A DNA stretch of 64,000 nucleotides from positions 2,108,001 through 2,172,000 of the forward strand of contig NZ_CP121112.1 in NCBI RefSeq assembly GCF_029625295.1. Reading direction: 5' to 3'. This document shows positions 24,168 through 35,400 of this stretch, one piece after another. Position 1 is the first letter of the stretch. Every line of letters begins with the position of its first letter. This stretch comes from Flavobacterium gyeonganense. GTDB taxonomy: Bacteria; Bacteroidota; Bacteroidia; Flavobacteriales; Flavobacteriaceae. Under the pieces are notes generated by a model. It searched no databases. It was given only the letters and a program-made list of their open reading frames with translations, and was not told where the DNA came from. A program made the translations under genes and the position numbers.

Positions 24168-26029
24168 ATGAAAAAATATATTGTATTGTTTTTATTTTCT
24201 TTTCAATTGTATTCTCAGGAAAAGTCAAAAATAGTTTATAGCAACGAAACCGTGGTAATAAATTCTGGTAATGCCTTAGAAGTTGAAACTTTTGTAAACG
24301 AAAGCAGAGCAATTTCAAAAAGCAAAAATACTCAGGAATATACTATTAGAATTCCTTTTGATAGTTTCAGTGAAATTTCAAATATAAAGGGGTCGACTTA
24401 TATTACAAAAACAAATAAAAGGATAGATTTAAGTTCTTATTCTATTGCTACAATCGATGCAGAGAATGAAAACATTTATAAAAGCGACAATAAATACAAA
24501 TATTTTGTAATGCCTAAAGTGGAAGATAATTCCTTAATTGAATTCTCTTATAAAACAAAGCTCAAACAACCTCGGTTTTTATCCAGTTTCCGATTTCAAA
24601 ATCCGATAAAAACACAAACTGCAAAACTTCAGATTCGATGTAATTCTTCTACTGAAATTGGATATAAACTTTTTGGAAATTATCAGGAAAAAATAGCTTT
24701 CAGTAAAACTAAAGAAGGAAATTTTGATATTTATACCTGGGAAGCCAATGATATTCCTGAATTTGAAGGCGAAGAGAATATGCCTAGTTCTTTATATTTC
24801 ATGCCACATATTATTTTTTATATCAAAAGTTATGAAATAGAAGAAAAAAAGAAGAGTTATTAGGTACACCTGAAAAATTATACCAATGGTATTATTCAAT
24901 CACAAAAGATATTAATAAAACGGATCAAACGGCTTTGAAGAACAAAACATTAGATTTGATAAAAGATAAAAACTCTGATTTAGAAAAGGCAAAAGCGATA
25001 TATCAATGGGTTCAGCAAAATGTTCATTATGTTGCCTTTGAAGACGGAATGGGCGGTTTTATTCCCAGGGAAGCTTCAGATATTTTTCAAAAGTTATATG
25101 GAGACTGTAAAGATATGGCGAATCTTTTGAATGAAATGTTTAGATATGCGCAATTGAATTCTAATCTAACCTGGATTGGAACACGCCACAAACCATACAC
25201 ATATGCAGATGTTCCAACGCCACAGGTAGACAACCATATGATTACGAATGTAGTTATTGATGGTAAAAGTTATTTTATGGATGCCACGGATAAATTTTGT
25301 CCTTTTCCGTTTCCTTCTACTTTTATTCAGGGTAAAGAAGCTTTGATAGGAAAAACAGAAAAGGAATTTAAAATAGAAAAGATCCCGGAAGTTGAATCTG
25401 GCAGGAATAAAACTACAATCCTGATGAAATTGAATCTGGAAAATTCCAGCATTGTGGGAGATGTAAGCGTATCTGTATCAGGTTTTAAAAAAGAGTTATT
25501 TATTGAACCATCTTTCTGCTTATAATCAAAAAGAAAGTGAAATTTGGAAAGACATCATTACTGAAAATAATCAGAAGATACTTTTGGATATTCAGGAACT
25601 GCAAAAAAACGACTATCAGGAATTGCCCTCAAAAGCAAATTTTAGATTAAAATTAGAAAATGGTATTAAAGATGTCAACGGCAAATTATTATTAAAACCG
25701 GTATTGCTTTTTCCATTAAAAGAAAGTCTTATTGATATTGAAAAAGAAAACTTTCTATAGAAAATGACTTTGCTTATGTTTATGAAATACAGTATGAGTA
25801 TCAATTACCACTGGATTATAAAGTAGAATTTATGCCTGAAAATGCAAAAACTGAAAACGATTTGGGAAGCTTTGATATTCAATACAAGCTTCTGAAAAAT
25901 AATCTTATAGTAACTCAAAAGATAGCATCAAAAAAATTACTATTAGAAAATAAGGATTTTATACTTTGGAATTCTTTTTTAAAAACACTAACCAAACACT
26001 ACAATCAATCCATAATTCTTTCTAAATAA
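24168..26029 (+). pseudogene. DUF3857/transglutaminase-like secreted protein, broken by three frameshifts
   Basis: The parts are: a signal peptide plus DUF3857 region (24168-24863), a transglutaminase core (about 24852-25525), and two C-terminal pieces (25503-25760 and about 25757-26029). The breaks are -1 in A7 at 24845-24851 (GAA AAA AAG), +1 near 25496-25504, and -1 near 25752-25754. The core retains a complete Cys-His-Asp triad (YGDCKDMANLL, VDNHMI, FMDATDK). Rejoined, it would be about 620 aa, like its neighbour, whose ATG overlaps the final stop (TAATG). Three independent breaks make genuine decay more likely than for the single-break genes. Confidence 0.78.
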
Positions 26030-27933
26030 TGAAAAAAATAACTCTATTTTTGGTCTTGTTATTCTTCTTTCAAAGTTATTCGCAGGAAATAAAAAGCTAC
26101 ACTTGGGACGAAAAACCAATCTTTGATGAAATTCCGGCTGAACACAAAGACCAGCCTGCAGTAGTCTTGTTTGACAAACGCTGGATACATACAAGAGTTG
26201 GAGCTTATGCTTATGCAACTTTTGGAATGAATCATTTTGCCATAAAAATCAATAAAGCCGGGGAAATTAACAAATACAATAAGATTAAAGCCCAAGACAA
26301 CGGATACATTCGTGATGTTCGTGATTTTCATGCGCGTATCATAAAACCTAACGGAGAAATAAAAATAATACCTCAGGATAAAATTATCGAAACGGAGATA
26401 GACAAAGTAAAATCAATTGTTTTTGAAGGGGTAGAAGCCGGTGATATTTTGGAATATTATTTCATTATAAAAGAAAACCCATCCGCTTATGGAGTAGAAA
26501 TTTTCCAGAAAGATATTCCGGTATTATTTGCCGAATTCACGCATACTCAGGATGGCGTAAAATTTGAAACCTATGCCTCTTCAGAGTTTAAAAAAACGGG
26601 CAGCAGCAGCAAAACGATATTGACAGCCACTAATATTCCGGTTATTAAAGAAGAATCGAATGCAAAAAACATAAAGAATCTGGTAAAGTTAATCTATATG
26701 GTTTCGACGCCATCAATGGACATTTATAATTGGAATTATTTTTTACCACAATATCTTGCTAAACCGTCTTTTCAATATTTTAAGAAAGCCCAGGCTAGAG
26801 AATTTATTCAAAAATTAAATATTGGTACTGAATCAACCGAAGAGAAATTAATTAAAATTGATGAGTACATAAAAACCAATTTTGATTTTATAAGTAGAGG
26901 AGAAACAGCTCAAAAAATTTCGAATTTAAATAACGGCAAGCAAAAATTAACAGCAAGTGATATTTTTGACTTATATGGATTCACACTCAAAGAATTAAAA
27001 ATTCCCTATAAAGTTGCAGTAGGTATGTCGCGATTTAATGGAGAGATTGATACCGAAAAATTTGTTGTACCTCTATCTCATGAATTCATGTATTACATTC
27101 CTGAAACTAAAAAATTCCTGTCTCCGTATGAGAAATATTTGTCTTATGGTTATCCGGTTTATGAGGTACAGGGTTCAGAAGGAAGAACATATTACCCGGC
27201 CCTTAAAGAAAACTATGTAGTAAGTTTTCCAATAGCTCCTGCAGAATATACTGTAAACGAATCACAAAGTACTGTTTCATTTTCAGATGACCTGACATTG
27301 GCAACTATAGAAAAAACACTTTCTTATACAGGGTATGATGGACAGTTGAATAGAAATTGGGTGAAATACATTAATGAAAATGAAGATGACAAAAAACTAG
27401 GGGAGTATATTAAGGAAAGAGTATTTGGTGATGATTTTAATATAAAAATAACCAATTATAGTTTTGAAAATCAAGAGTTCAAATACAATTACTCCAACAC
27501 ACCTTACCATGTAATAGTTAAAGCCGAAGCTCAGGAATCCTTAACTGAAAATGCCGGTAATCTGGTTTTGGTAAACCTCGGTAAAATGATTGGTAAGCAA
27601 GGAAATTTATATCAGGAAACGGATAGAAAATGGGATGTGGATTTAAAATATGCTAAAACATTCAAACACAAAATAGTTTTCAATATTCCGAACGGTTATG
27701 AGGTCGAAAGTTTTAAGGATTTGGAAATTGATAAGAAAACAAGTGGCGATGAAACCACAAATTGTTCTTTCAAATCAACCGTAAAAGTGGAAGGAAATCA
27801 ATTAGTTGTTGAGGTTTTTGAGATTTACAAATCTATAAATTACCCAAAAGAAATCTATCAGGAATACAGAAATGTAGTCAATGCTTCTTCAGATTTTACA
27901 AAAGCATCAGTAGTATTGAGACCAAAAAAATAA
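26029..27933 (+). CDS. DUF3857 transglutaminase-like secreted protein lacking the catalytic cysteine
   Basis: 634 aa with a signal peptide (cleavage near QSYSQE, about residue 19). DUF3857 (about 60-210) is followed by a transglutaminase-like fold (about 260-390) and a C-terminal beta domain. It is a paralogue of the broken gene upstream, with which it overlaps by 1 bp. Where active relatives have GDCKD, this protein reads LTASDIFDLYG, so the nucleophilic cysteine is missing; the expected histidine region is LSHEFMYY. It is probably a non-catalytic binding protein exported to the periplasm or surface. Function unknown. Confidence 0.82.
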   Translation: MKKITLFLVLLFFFQSYSQEIKSYTWDEKPIFDEIPAEHKDQPAVVLFDKRWIHTRVGAYAYATFGMNHFAIKINKAGEINKYNKIKAQDNGYIRDVRDFHARIIKPNGEIKIIPQDKIIETEIDKVKSIVFEGVEAGDILEYYFIIKENPSAYGVEIFQKDIPVLFAEFTHTQDGVKFETYASSEFKKTGSSSKTILTATNIPVIKEESNAKNIKNLVKLIYMVSTPSMDIYNWNYFLPQYLAKPSFQYFKKAQAREFIQKLNIGTESTEEKLIKIDEYIKTNFDFISRGETAQKISNLNNGKQKLTASDIFDLYGFTLKELKIPYKVAVGMSRFNGEIDTEKFVVPLSHEFMYYIPETKKFLSPYEKYLSYGYPVYEVQGSEGRTYYPALKENYVVSFPIAPAEYTVNESQSTVSFSDDLTLATIEKTLSYTGYDGQLNRNWVKYINENEDDKKLGEYIKERVFGDDFNIKITNYSFENQEFKYNYSNTPYHVIVKAEAQESLTENAGNLVLVNLGKMIGKQGNLYQETDRKWDVDLKYAKTFKHKIVFNIPNGYEVESFKDLEIDKKTSGDETTNCSFKSTVKVEGNQLVVEVFEIYKSINYPKEIYQEYRNVVNASSDFTKASVVLRPKK

Positions 27934-27974
27934 AAAGGTTTTAAAAATAAATATTCATTATTAGAATAATAAAA

Positions 27975-30098
27975 ATGACTAACATACAATTTATCGCTAA
28001 ATCCGTTAACACGGCCCCAATAAACATTCAGAACACGGTAAAACTTTTAGAAGAAGATTGTACGATTCCGTTTATCTCTCGTTACCGAAAAGACTCGACC
28101 GGAAATCTTGACGAAGTTGTAATTGAGCAGATTGCAAAACTTCAGAAAGAATACGATACCCTTATAAAACGCAAAGAAGCGGTTTTAAAATCTATCGAAG
28201 AACAAAAAGCGCTTACACCAGATTTGAAGAAAAAAATTGAAGACAGTTTTGATTTACAAGAGATTGAAGATTTCTACCTTCCATACAAAAAGAAGAAAAA
28301 AACCAAAGCAGACGTAGCCCGCGAATTCGGATTGGAGCCATTGGCCAAATTAATGATGTCTGAAAGCGATTCTGATTTCGATTTTATTTCGACTCAATAT
28401 TTAAATGAAAATGTGATCAATGAAGAAGCGGCCATTCAGGGCGCGAGAGATATCGTTGCAGAATGGATTAACGAAAATATTTATGTTCGTAAACAGCTTC
28501 GAAGACTATTTCAGCGAAAAGCCACAATTGCTACCAAGGTTGTAAAAAAGAAAGCGGAAGAAGAAGGAGCACAGAAATTCAGTCAGTATTTTGATTGGGA
28601 AGAGCCTTTAACAAAAGCTCCGGCACACCGTTTATTAGCCATGCTTCGTGCAGAAAATGAAGGTTTTATAAAATTGAAAATAGATGTAGATATTGACGAA
28701 GCTTACGATGTTATTGATGAAATTATTATTAAAAAACAAAATAATTCGACAGCACATTTACAGCTGGCGATTGAAGACAGTTACAAACGTTTATTGAATC
28801 CGGCAATTGGAAATGAAACTTTACAGGAAGCAAAAGCAAAGGCAGATGCTAATTCGATTCAGGTTTTTGCCAACAATTTAGGACAGCTTTTATTGGCACC
28901 GCCGTTGGGAGAAAAAAGAATCTTAGCGATTGATCCGGGATTCAGAAGTGGTTGTAAAGTTGTTTGTCTGGACGAAAAGGGTGATTTATTATACAATGAA
29001 ACGATTTATCCGCACGCACCTCAAAACGAGGAAACCATGGCAATTAAAAAAATCCGTTCTATGGTAAATTCGTATAAAATTGATGCTATTTCTATTGGAA
29101 ATGGAACCGCTTCCAGAGAAACCGAATTTTTCATCAAAAAAATAGCGTTCGATAAACCGATTCAGGTTTTTATCGTTTCTGAGGCCGGAGCTTCGGTATA
29201 TTCGGCATCTAAAATTGCGAGAGAAGAATTTCCCAATTATGATGTAACCGTTCGTGGTTCGGTTTCTATCGGGAGACGACTTTCAGATCCTTTGGCCGAA
29301 TTGGTAAAAATCGATCCGAAAGCGATTGGAGTAGGGCAGTACCAGCATGATGTTGACCAGACTAAATTAAAGGAAGAATTAGATAACACGGTAATTCGCT
29401 GCGTGAACTCGGTTGGGATTAACATCAACACGGCCAGTAAACATTTGCTAAGTTATGTGAGTGGGATAGGAGAGAAGCTGGCTGAAAACATTGTACAATA
29501 CCGTTCTGAAAACGGGCCGTTTGAAGACAGAAGGCAACTGAAAAAAGTGCCTCGTTTAGGAGATAAAGCCTATCAGCAGGGAGCAGCGTTTGTCAGAATT
29601 TCGAATGCAAAAAATCCATTGGACAATTCGGCAGTGCATCCTGAAGCTTATCCGGTTGTGGAGAAGATGGCTAAAGATTTGAATATTTCTCTAAATGAAT
29701 TAATTGCTAATAAAGAAAAAACAGCGCTTATTAAGGCCGAAAAATATGTAACACCTGAAATTGGTTTACTAACTTTAAAAGACATCATAAAAGAGCTTGA
29801 AAAGCCCGGATTAGACCCAAGAAAGTCGGCAAAGGTTTTTGAGTTTGATGCGAATGTAAAATCAATTAAAGATTTGAAAACCGGAATGATTTTGCCGGGA
29901 ATTGTGAACAACATTACCAATTTTGGCTGTTTTGTTGATATCGGAATCAAGGAAAGCGGACTGGTCCATATTTCGCAATTGAAAGCCGGTTTTGTGAGCG
30001 ATGTAAATGAAGTTGTAAAATTACATCAGCATGTTGAGGTGAAGGTTACTGAAGTTGATGAAGATAGAAAGAGGATTCAGTTGACTATGATATTGTAG
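27975..30098 (+). CDS. tex: Tex RNA-binding transcription accessory protein
   Basis: 707 aa, close to the family length. Domains in order: N-terminal Tex helical domain (LLEEDCTIPFISRYRKDSTGNLDE), YqgF/RuvC-like nuclease fold (RILAIDPGFRSGCKVVCLD, about residue 315 onward), helix-hairpin-helix (LSYVSGIGEKLAENIVQYR), and a C-terminal S1 domain (GMILPGIVNNITNFGCFVDIGI). Tex binds nucleic acid, associates with the transcription machinery and is highly conserved. The start at 27975 gives the standard N-terminus. It is not obviously in an operon. Confidence 0.96.
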   Translation: MTNIQFIAKSVNTAPINIQNTVKLLEEDCTIPFISRYRKDSTGNLDEVVIEQIAKLQKEYDTLIKRKEAVLKSIEEQKALTPDLKKKIEDSFDLQEIEDFYLPYKKKKKTKADVAREFGLEPLAKLMMSESDSDFDFISTQYLNENVINEEAAIQGARDIVAEWINENIYVRKQLRRLFQRKATIATKVVKKKAEEEGAQKFSQYFDWEEPLTKAPAHRLLAMLRAENEGFIKLKIDVDIDEAYDVIDEIIIKKQNNSTAHLQLAIEDSYKRLLNPAIGNETLQEAKAKADANSIQVFANNLGQLLLAPPLGEKRILAIDPGFRSGCKVVCLDEKGDLLYNETIYPHAPQNEETMAIKKIRSMVNSYKIDAISIGNGTASRETEFFIKKIAFDKPIQVFIVSEAGASVYSASKIAREEFPNYDVTVRGSVSIGRRLSDPLAELVKIDPKAIGVGQYQHDVDQTKLKEELDNTVIRCVNSVGININTASKHLLSYVSGIGEKLAENIVQYRSENGPFEDRRQLKKVPRLGDKAYQQGAAFVRISNAKNPLDNSAVHPEAYPVVEKMAKDLNISLNELIANKEKTALIKAEKYVTPEIGLLTLKDIIKELEKPGLDPRKSAKVFEFDANVKSIKDLKTGMILPGIVNNITNFGCFVDIGIKESGLVHISQLKAGFVSDVNEVVKLHQHVEVKVTEVDEDRKRIQLTMIL

Positions 30099-30114
30099 AA
30101 AATTCTAATTTTTT

Positions 30115-30141
30115 AAATTCCAAATTCCAAAAACTGGAATT
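30115..30141. repeat. AATTCCAAATTCCAA repeat copy downstream of tex
   Basis: AAATTCCAAATTCCAA followed by TTGGAATT-like sequence. Same family as 9211-9271 and 60386-60429. Confidence 0.55.
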
Positions 30142-30212
30142 ACTAGATATAAATAATCCCAAATTACAATTGTAGCTTGGGAGTTTTGTTTTAAATAATT
30201 CTCCCAATACTA

Positions 30213-30220
30213 TATATTTG
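30213..30220 (+). promoter_or_regulatory. -7 box TATATTTG with an upstream TTG
   Basis: TAnnTTTG match, 25 bp before the ATG at 30246. A TTG at 30186-30188 is 24 bp upstream, near the expected -33 spacing. Confidence 0.55.
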
Positions 30221-30245
30221 TAAGAAATCATTAAATCCCCAAATC

Positions 30246-30893
30246 ATGAAAAAAATTATACTAATTGCATTTGTAGTACTATTTTCGACTATTGGCCATG
30301 CGAAATTTATTAAAGCTGTTTTGTACATGGAAGACGGAACAAAAAAATCAGGCCTGGCTGAAATGGTCGAAAATGGTGACTCTAAAGTAGTTTTCAAAAC
30401 AGACGAAAAAGCCAAAAAAGAAAAAATTGCAAGTGCTGATATCAAGAAAATCGAATTTACAGATGATGACAAAAATGAGTTTTTGGCCGAAAAACTGTAT
30501 CTAACTTCTGCCAATGCTTTTACAGGAAAGTTCTCGAAATCTAAGGATAAAAAATGGTTTTATATTATTTATGACAGAGATATAAAAGTAGGTTGTGTAG
30601 ATTTTGAAGGAACGATGCAATACAATTCTTCAAAAGGTAAAACTTCAGGACAGTTTGGAGATACAACGTACTATTTTGGAAAGAAAAAAGGAGATGAATT
30701 GTATTTTGGTTTTTTAAAATCGAGTGCCGGTATTGCGGTTCATACACAGACAGGGTCCAATATTAAAAAAATGTCTAAAGAAGCTTTTGCAGGATGTCCG
30801 AAACTTATCGCTGCTATTGAAAAAGAGGATTTTAAAACGAAAACAGCACTAGAGCAGCTGATTTCTCTTTTCGAAAGAAATAAATGTAAATAA
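30246..30893 (+). CDS. Secreted protein of unknown function
   Basis: 215 aa. A signal peptide (MKKIILIAFVVLFSTIGHA) is followed by a lysine-rich, beta-strand-rich mature part (DGTKKSGLAEMVENGDSKVVFKTDEKAKKEKIASADIKKIEF). This resembles the small beta-barrel-like exported proteins common in Flavobacterium. No catalytic motif was seen. It has its own promoter box and a terminator shared with the convergent GH8 gene, so it is monocistronic. Confidence 0.75.
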   Translation: MKKIILIAFVVLFSTIGHAKFIKAVLYMEDGTKKSGLAEMVENGDSKVVFKTDEKAKKEKIASADIKKIEFTDDDKNEFLAEKLYLTSANAFTGKFSKSKDKKWFYIIYDRDIKVGCVDFEGTMQYNSSKGKTSGQFGDTTYYFGKKKGDELYFGFLKSSAGIAVHTQTGSNIKKMSKEAFAGCPKLIAAIEKEDFKTKTALEQLISLFERNKCK

Positions 30894-30910
30894 GAACATC
30901 GATAATAAAA

Positions 30911-30947
30911 AAACTCCCAAATTACAATTCGTAGTTTGGGAGTTTTT
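30911..30947. terminator. Bidirectional terminator between the secreted protein and the GH8 gene
   Basis: The stem AACTCCCAAATTAC/GTAGTTTGGGAGTT has A-rich sequence on one side and T-rich on the other, between two convergent genes. Confidence 0.8.
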
Positions 30948-30950
30948 AGT

Positions 30951-32348
30951 TTATTTTAAAATCACTTTTTTGGTGACACTTTTAGTACCGTTTGTAATTT
31001 TTATAAGATATAAACCTGAAGATTGATTGGCAAGATTAATTTCAGTATTTTCAGATAATGTTTTTTGTTCTGAAATTAGATTTCCCTGAGGAGAAAAAAC
31101 GGTAATGGTTGAATTTTCAGGAGCATAAATTATAAATTTATCAGCACTCGGATTTGGATAAAGAGTAATTTCCGATTTTTCGATATCAAAATCATCATTC
31201 GATAAAGTTGCAGTTGGCGGAAGGTAGAAATTACCTGTTAGCAAAAACGAATACAGTGTTTTTAATGTGTGATTAAAGTAATTGCCTGGTTCGTTTGTAC
31301 TTTTTAAATCAGCATAGGAAGCATCTAAATGAGCCTGATTTTCTCCAGCCATTGCTGCGCAGGCAAAAGCACCTACAAAAGGAGCGTTATGCCATTGTCC
31401 AATCAGTGTTCCATTTTGATTGTAACCATCTTTGATATTTGTCGTTCCACCAAGAGTTATTCTAACAAAATCTGATGCTTTTTTGGAATATGTTTTAGCA
31501 TCCGGAGTTCCGTACCATAAATAGTCAACTGCAATTCTCCAAGGTGTTCTGCATGCATCATAGGTATAGGTTTTACCAGCATTTACATATCCTCTTGGCT
31601 GCGCTTCTGGTGAATAATTTCCTGAAGCTTCACACCAATCAGAAACTAACCCGCCAACAGCGTTATTTACAGTTAAATTATTATTAATGATAACATAAGA
31701 CTTGGAAGCAACCGCATTCCAAAAAGCAGTATCATTAGTAAAAGCTCCGAAAGCTCTATAATAAGCAGGAGAGAAGTATGAAGGATTTATTATCTGGCTT
31801 TGGCCAAAATCATCGCCCGGTTTTAGTACAAATGTATTGGCCTCAACTTCATGAGTTTTAATAGCTGCAATTAATGTTTTAGCATCATTTTTATAATTGA
31901 TGCTCCCAATGCTTCCCCATTGATAATCAGCAACGATAAGGGCAAAAGCGGCGTCGAGTTCGGCATCAGTAGCACCATTATTACCCACAACTTCTGAACA
32001 GCCTTTAATTTTCCAGTTCATTACACCGTTACTATTTACATTGTCTTTATAGTAGAGCCATAGACCATCAAAAAGATCTTTATCGCCTTTGTAAACGCTA
32101 AGCAGCATTCCGTAGGCAATACCTTCTGAAACCGTTTCCGAAGAATTAAATTTTACTCTCCATCTTCCGTTCGAACAGGCTTCTGTAAAATTGGATTTCC
32201 ATGTATTATAATTATCAGTGGCATCCAGACTATTTTTGTTCGTTGCCATTAAGCCATTATTAAAAATAAAATTGGCAGGGAAGGGTTTTGTTTGTGAATA
32301 ATTTTCATAACATAGAAAAATAGTCACCAATAGAAATAGGTTTTTCAT
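30951..32348 (-). CDS. Glycoside hydrolase family 8 enzyme with T9SS sorting tail
   Basis: 465 aa. Signal peptide (to about residue 18), then a GH8 (alpha/alpha)6-barrel domain with the general-acid Glu in VSEGIAYGML (E75) and the family signature ATDAELDAAFAL (about 126-137). GH8 enzymes cleave beta-1,4 links in cellulose, lichenan, chitosan or xylan. The C-terminal 75 residues are a type A T9SS sorting domain (LYPNPSADKFIIYAPENS to SGLYLIKITNG), so the enzyme is secreted across the outer membrane by the gliding-linked type IX system. The terminal VTKKVILK is typical. The substrate is unknown; no SusCD pair is adjacent. Confidence 0.92.
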   Translation of the reverse strand: MKNLFLLVTIFLCYENYSQTKPFPANFIFNNGLMATNKNSLDATDNYNTWKSNFTEACSNGRWRVKFNSSETVSEGIAYGMLLSVYKGDKDLFDGLWLYYKDNVNSNGVMNWKIKGCSEVVGNNGATDAELDAAFALIVADYQWGSIGSINYKNDAKTLIAAIKTHEVEANTFVLKPGDDFGQSQIINPSYFSPAYYRAFGAFTNDTAFWNAVASKSYVIINNNLTVNNAVGGLVSDWCEASGNYSPEAQPRGYVNAGKTYTYDACRTPWRIAVDYLWYGTPDAKTYSKKASDFVRITLGGTTNIKDGYNQNGTLIGQWHNAPFVGAFACAAMAGENQAHLDASYADLKSTNEPGNYFNHTLKTLYSFLLTGNFYLPPTATLSNDDFDIEKSEITLYPNPSADKFIIYAPENSTITVFSPQGNLISEQKTLSENTEINLANQSSGLYLIKITNGTKSVTKKVILK

Positions 32349-32397
32349 ATTTATATAAATTTAGGGACTATAAAAGTAAGATTTTTTATATAAATAA

Positions 32398-32431
32398 AAA
32401 ACCCAAAACCATAATTCCGATTTTGGGTTTG
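32398..32431 (-). terminator. Terminator of the large beta-helix gene
   Basis: The stem AACCCAAAA/TTTTGGGTT, followed by a T run on the minus strand, 20 bp past the stop. Confidence 0.75.
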
Positions 32432-32450
32432 AGAAAGTTGTAAAATATTT

Positions 32451-35400
32451 TTATTTTTTAATGATCAGTTTCTGGGTTTTTATGTTAATATCACTACTAT
32501 TTTTAATAAAATAAGTGCCGTCAGAGACGTTTTCTAAATTTAAAGTATTGACTATATTTTCATGTAAATCAAAAGATTTAATAGTTTTTCCTAAGGCGTC
32601 TACTATAATATAATTTCCTTCATAAGGAGTTATAATATTTACGATTCCTTTGCTTGGATTGGGGTAAATTTTAAATTCATTTGGTTTGAATTCATCAGTA
32701 GCCAGATTAGATATGGTTGTACAATTTGAAGTTATTGTACATTGCCCTACAGTTATCTCTACTTTATAATCACCATTCGCCAAAGCAGTATAAGACTGGT
32801 TTGTTTCACCCGTAAGCAAAGTATTTGGACATTGATACCATTGGTAAGTTGCCCCAGACTGAGCAGCCGTTAGTACACCTGAATTTACTGTAACAGCAGT
32901 ATTAATTGCTGATGAGTAGTTTATTGTTAAATCTAAGATTTTAGTATCACACCCAACCGTTTTAGTGTAGACTCCTGATGTTGTATAAGTAATACCATTT
33001 TCAGACCATAAGTAACTGTCACAAGCTGTAATTGTTTGGGTTGATGAGGTTGAAGGTGTTCCCGTAACCGTTTTTACTAATACTCTGTTGCTTGTACAAT
33101 AAGCAGTTTCAGAAGCTACATAATAATTTGTATTGTTAGTGGTAGGGGTGGCGGTTACAGAATTTCCAGTAGCAAAACTTTGTCCACCCACTGCATCAGT
33201 ATACCAGGTAGCTGTTGTACCAGCAGCAACAGTTGCATTTAAAGTTACAGGTGTAGATCCTAAACAAGTAATATTTTGTGTAGAATATGTAAATGTAGGA
33301 TCAGCAGGTTTTATAGAAGTGGATGTAATATTTGAATTTACAGTTGAAAAATTAGATCCGCTTACTGTTGCCTGATTGGTTACGGCGCATGTGTTTGCAG
33401 GTAAAGTATTGGCTGCATTAACAGTAGCGCTAAAAGTTATAACAGTGTTTTTTCCTGCCGGTAAAGTGAATGGACCTACAGAAATTGTTTCTCCCGCAGC
33501 CATTTTTGAAGTACTTTTTTGAGTAGTAGCAATATTTTCGCTTTTATTTGGCGTTTCGGTTACAGGACCTGATTTTTCCTCTGTTACATGAGCAGCAAAT
33601 TTGGCTGCAGATGGATTGTCAGGAACTAAAGCTGTTCCTGAAACTATTGTTCCTCCGCCTACTTCATCTATGGCTGCTCTTGGTCCGGTATTATTAGCAT
33701 TCCAGAAATTGGTAAGTGCTGTAGATCTATCCCCAGTTCCGTTTAGCAAAACTGTTGTACCCTGTAAGATTACCTGACTGTTTGTACCTTGAGAAAGAAC
33801 ATCAAAAGTTCCGGCAGCTAAACCCGTTACTGGACTGTTGGTTGTATTACCGCCTATATTTGCTGCGCTTATCAAATTACTTGTAGCAATATTTCCAATA
33901 GCAATTACCGAAACATGTGCATAGGCATTGGTTACCAGACTAATATTATTGTTTTTTATAGTAGCATCCATACGGGCATTTCCTGATACGATATTATCAT
34001 TTGATTCTGAAACAATGCCATATTGACTTACGTTTGTAATTGTATTATTTAATATTTCTGTAATATGTTTGGCATTTCCATAGGCTGCAACAGAAATACC
34101 ATTGGATACAGATAATGTTCCACCTCCTTCAATAGTATTATTGTTGATTCGACCTTTCATCGTTCCGGTACCCTGATTACCAATATTACAGGTAAAGCTT
34201 CCATTGAAGCTTGATTTTATGGTATTGTTAATTACATTGTAGTTTACAGTAGATGTTCCTGTTGACTGCAACTGCAAACCATTACTGCCAGGACTAGAAA
34301 CCGCAGCATTTATGGTATTCCCATCTGCTAAAAGATTTCCTCCTACCTGAATATTATTTGTTGAACCACCGCCAAAATTTAATGTTAAACCGTATGTTTT
34401 CGAGTTTGAAAAATCATTTCCTTTTAAGGTTAAAATATTATTGGAAGTTCCGTAGCCCTGGAAAACAAAATTACTGTCACCATTGGCTTTGTTAAATGAA
34501 TTTTTGAACTGACATCCGGTAACAGTTAAAGTTAGAGCAGGATTTGTTGACAGGATTCCATTGTAGCCATAAAAGCCTCTGCCCCAGGAGTCATTAACAT
34601 TCGTGTTGGTTATAGAACTCGTTCCACCAAGATTCAAAGCAAAGATTCCACCCACATCTGAACTGCCAGTATTGCTTCCGCAACCTGTCAAGGTACTGTT
34701 TGCTAGTGAAAAACCATTTACATTGTTTATGTTTATTCCTGTTGAATTGTTTGTACCTGTAATTGAAATATTATCCAGTATAGCTCCTGTAACCGTTTTT
34801 AAATGAATTGCAGCATTACAATTAGAGTTATCAACAGCCGGGGTACTGCAGGCTCCTCCGGTATTAGCATTTAAAAAATTAATATTTTTCAGCGTCACGT
34901 TTGTACAAGAAATAAACTCGGCTCCTCTGTTGGCTATATTTTGGATAGTTCCTCCTGATCCGGCAGTTGTTCCCGTACCGATTACCTGAAAGCTTCCTGT
35001 AGAATTGGCTACAGATATTCCTTTTGTAGCACCATTCACTGAAATACTTTTGAAAATACAATCCAGCGCCCCTCCGGCACCAATGTTTACAGCAATTGCA
35101 GTTCCTCCAGTAATGATAACATCCCTTACTTTTAAGGCGCCAACACTTGTTCCGGCCATAGTAGCTGTTGTTCCGTTAAGTGTAATTCCTTCAACATCAT
35201 TGTTTAGTTTAAGATTTAAAACCCCAAAATTTGGATTTGTACCGCCAGTTGATGGTAAAGAATTACTATATGGAGGTACAGTTATACCTAATATTGATGC
35301 TAAGCTTGCAGTTGCTCCCTGGCCAATTAATTTTTGATTGTCTGATAATGTTAATGTTGTACCACTGCTTCCTGTACCGGTATAAACAAAAATAGAAGCT

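Noticed and set aside
33133..35337. Plus-strand frames of 60-110 codons opposite the beta-helix gene
   Set aside because: They are antisense shadows of the Thr/Asn/Gly-rich coding sequence, with Val/Pro-rich nonsense composition and no start signals.
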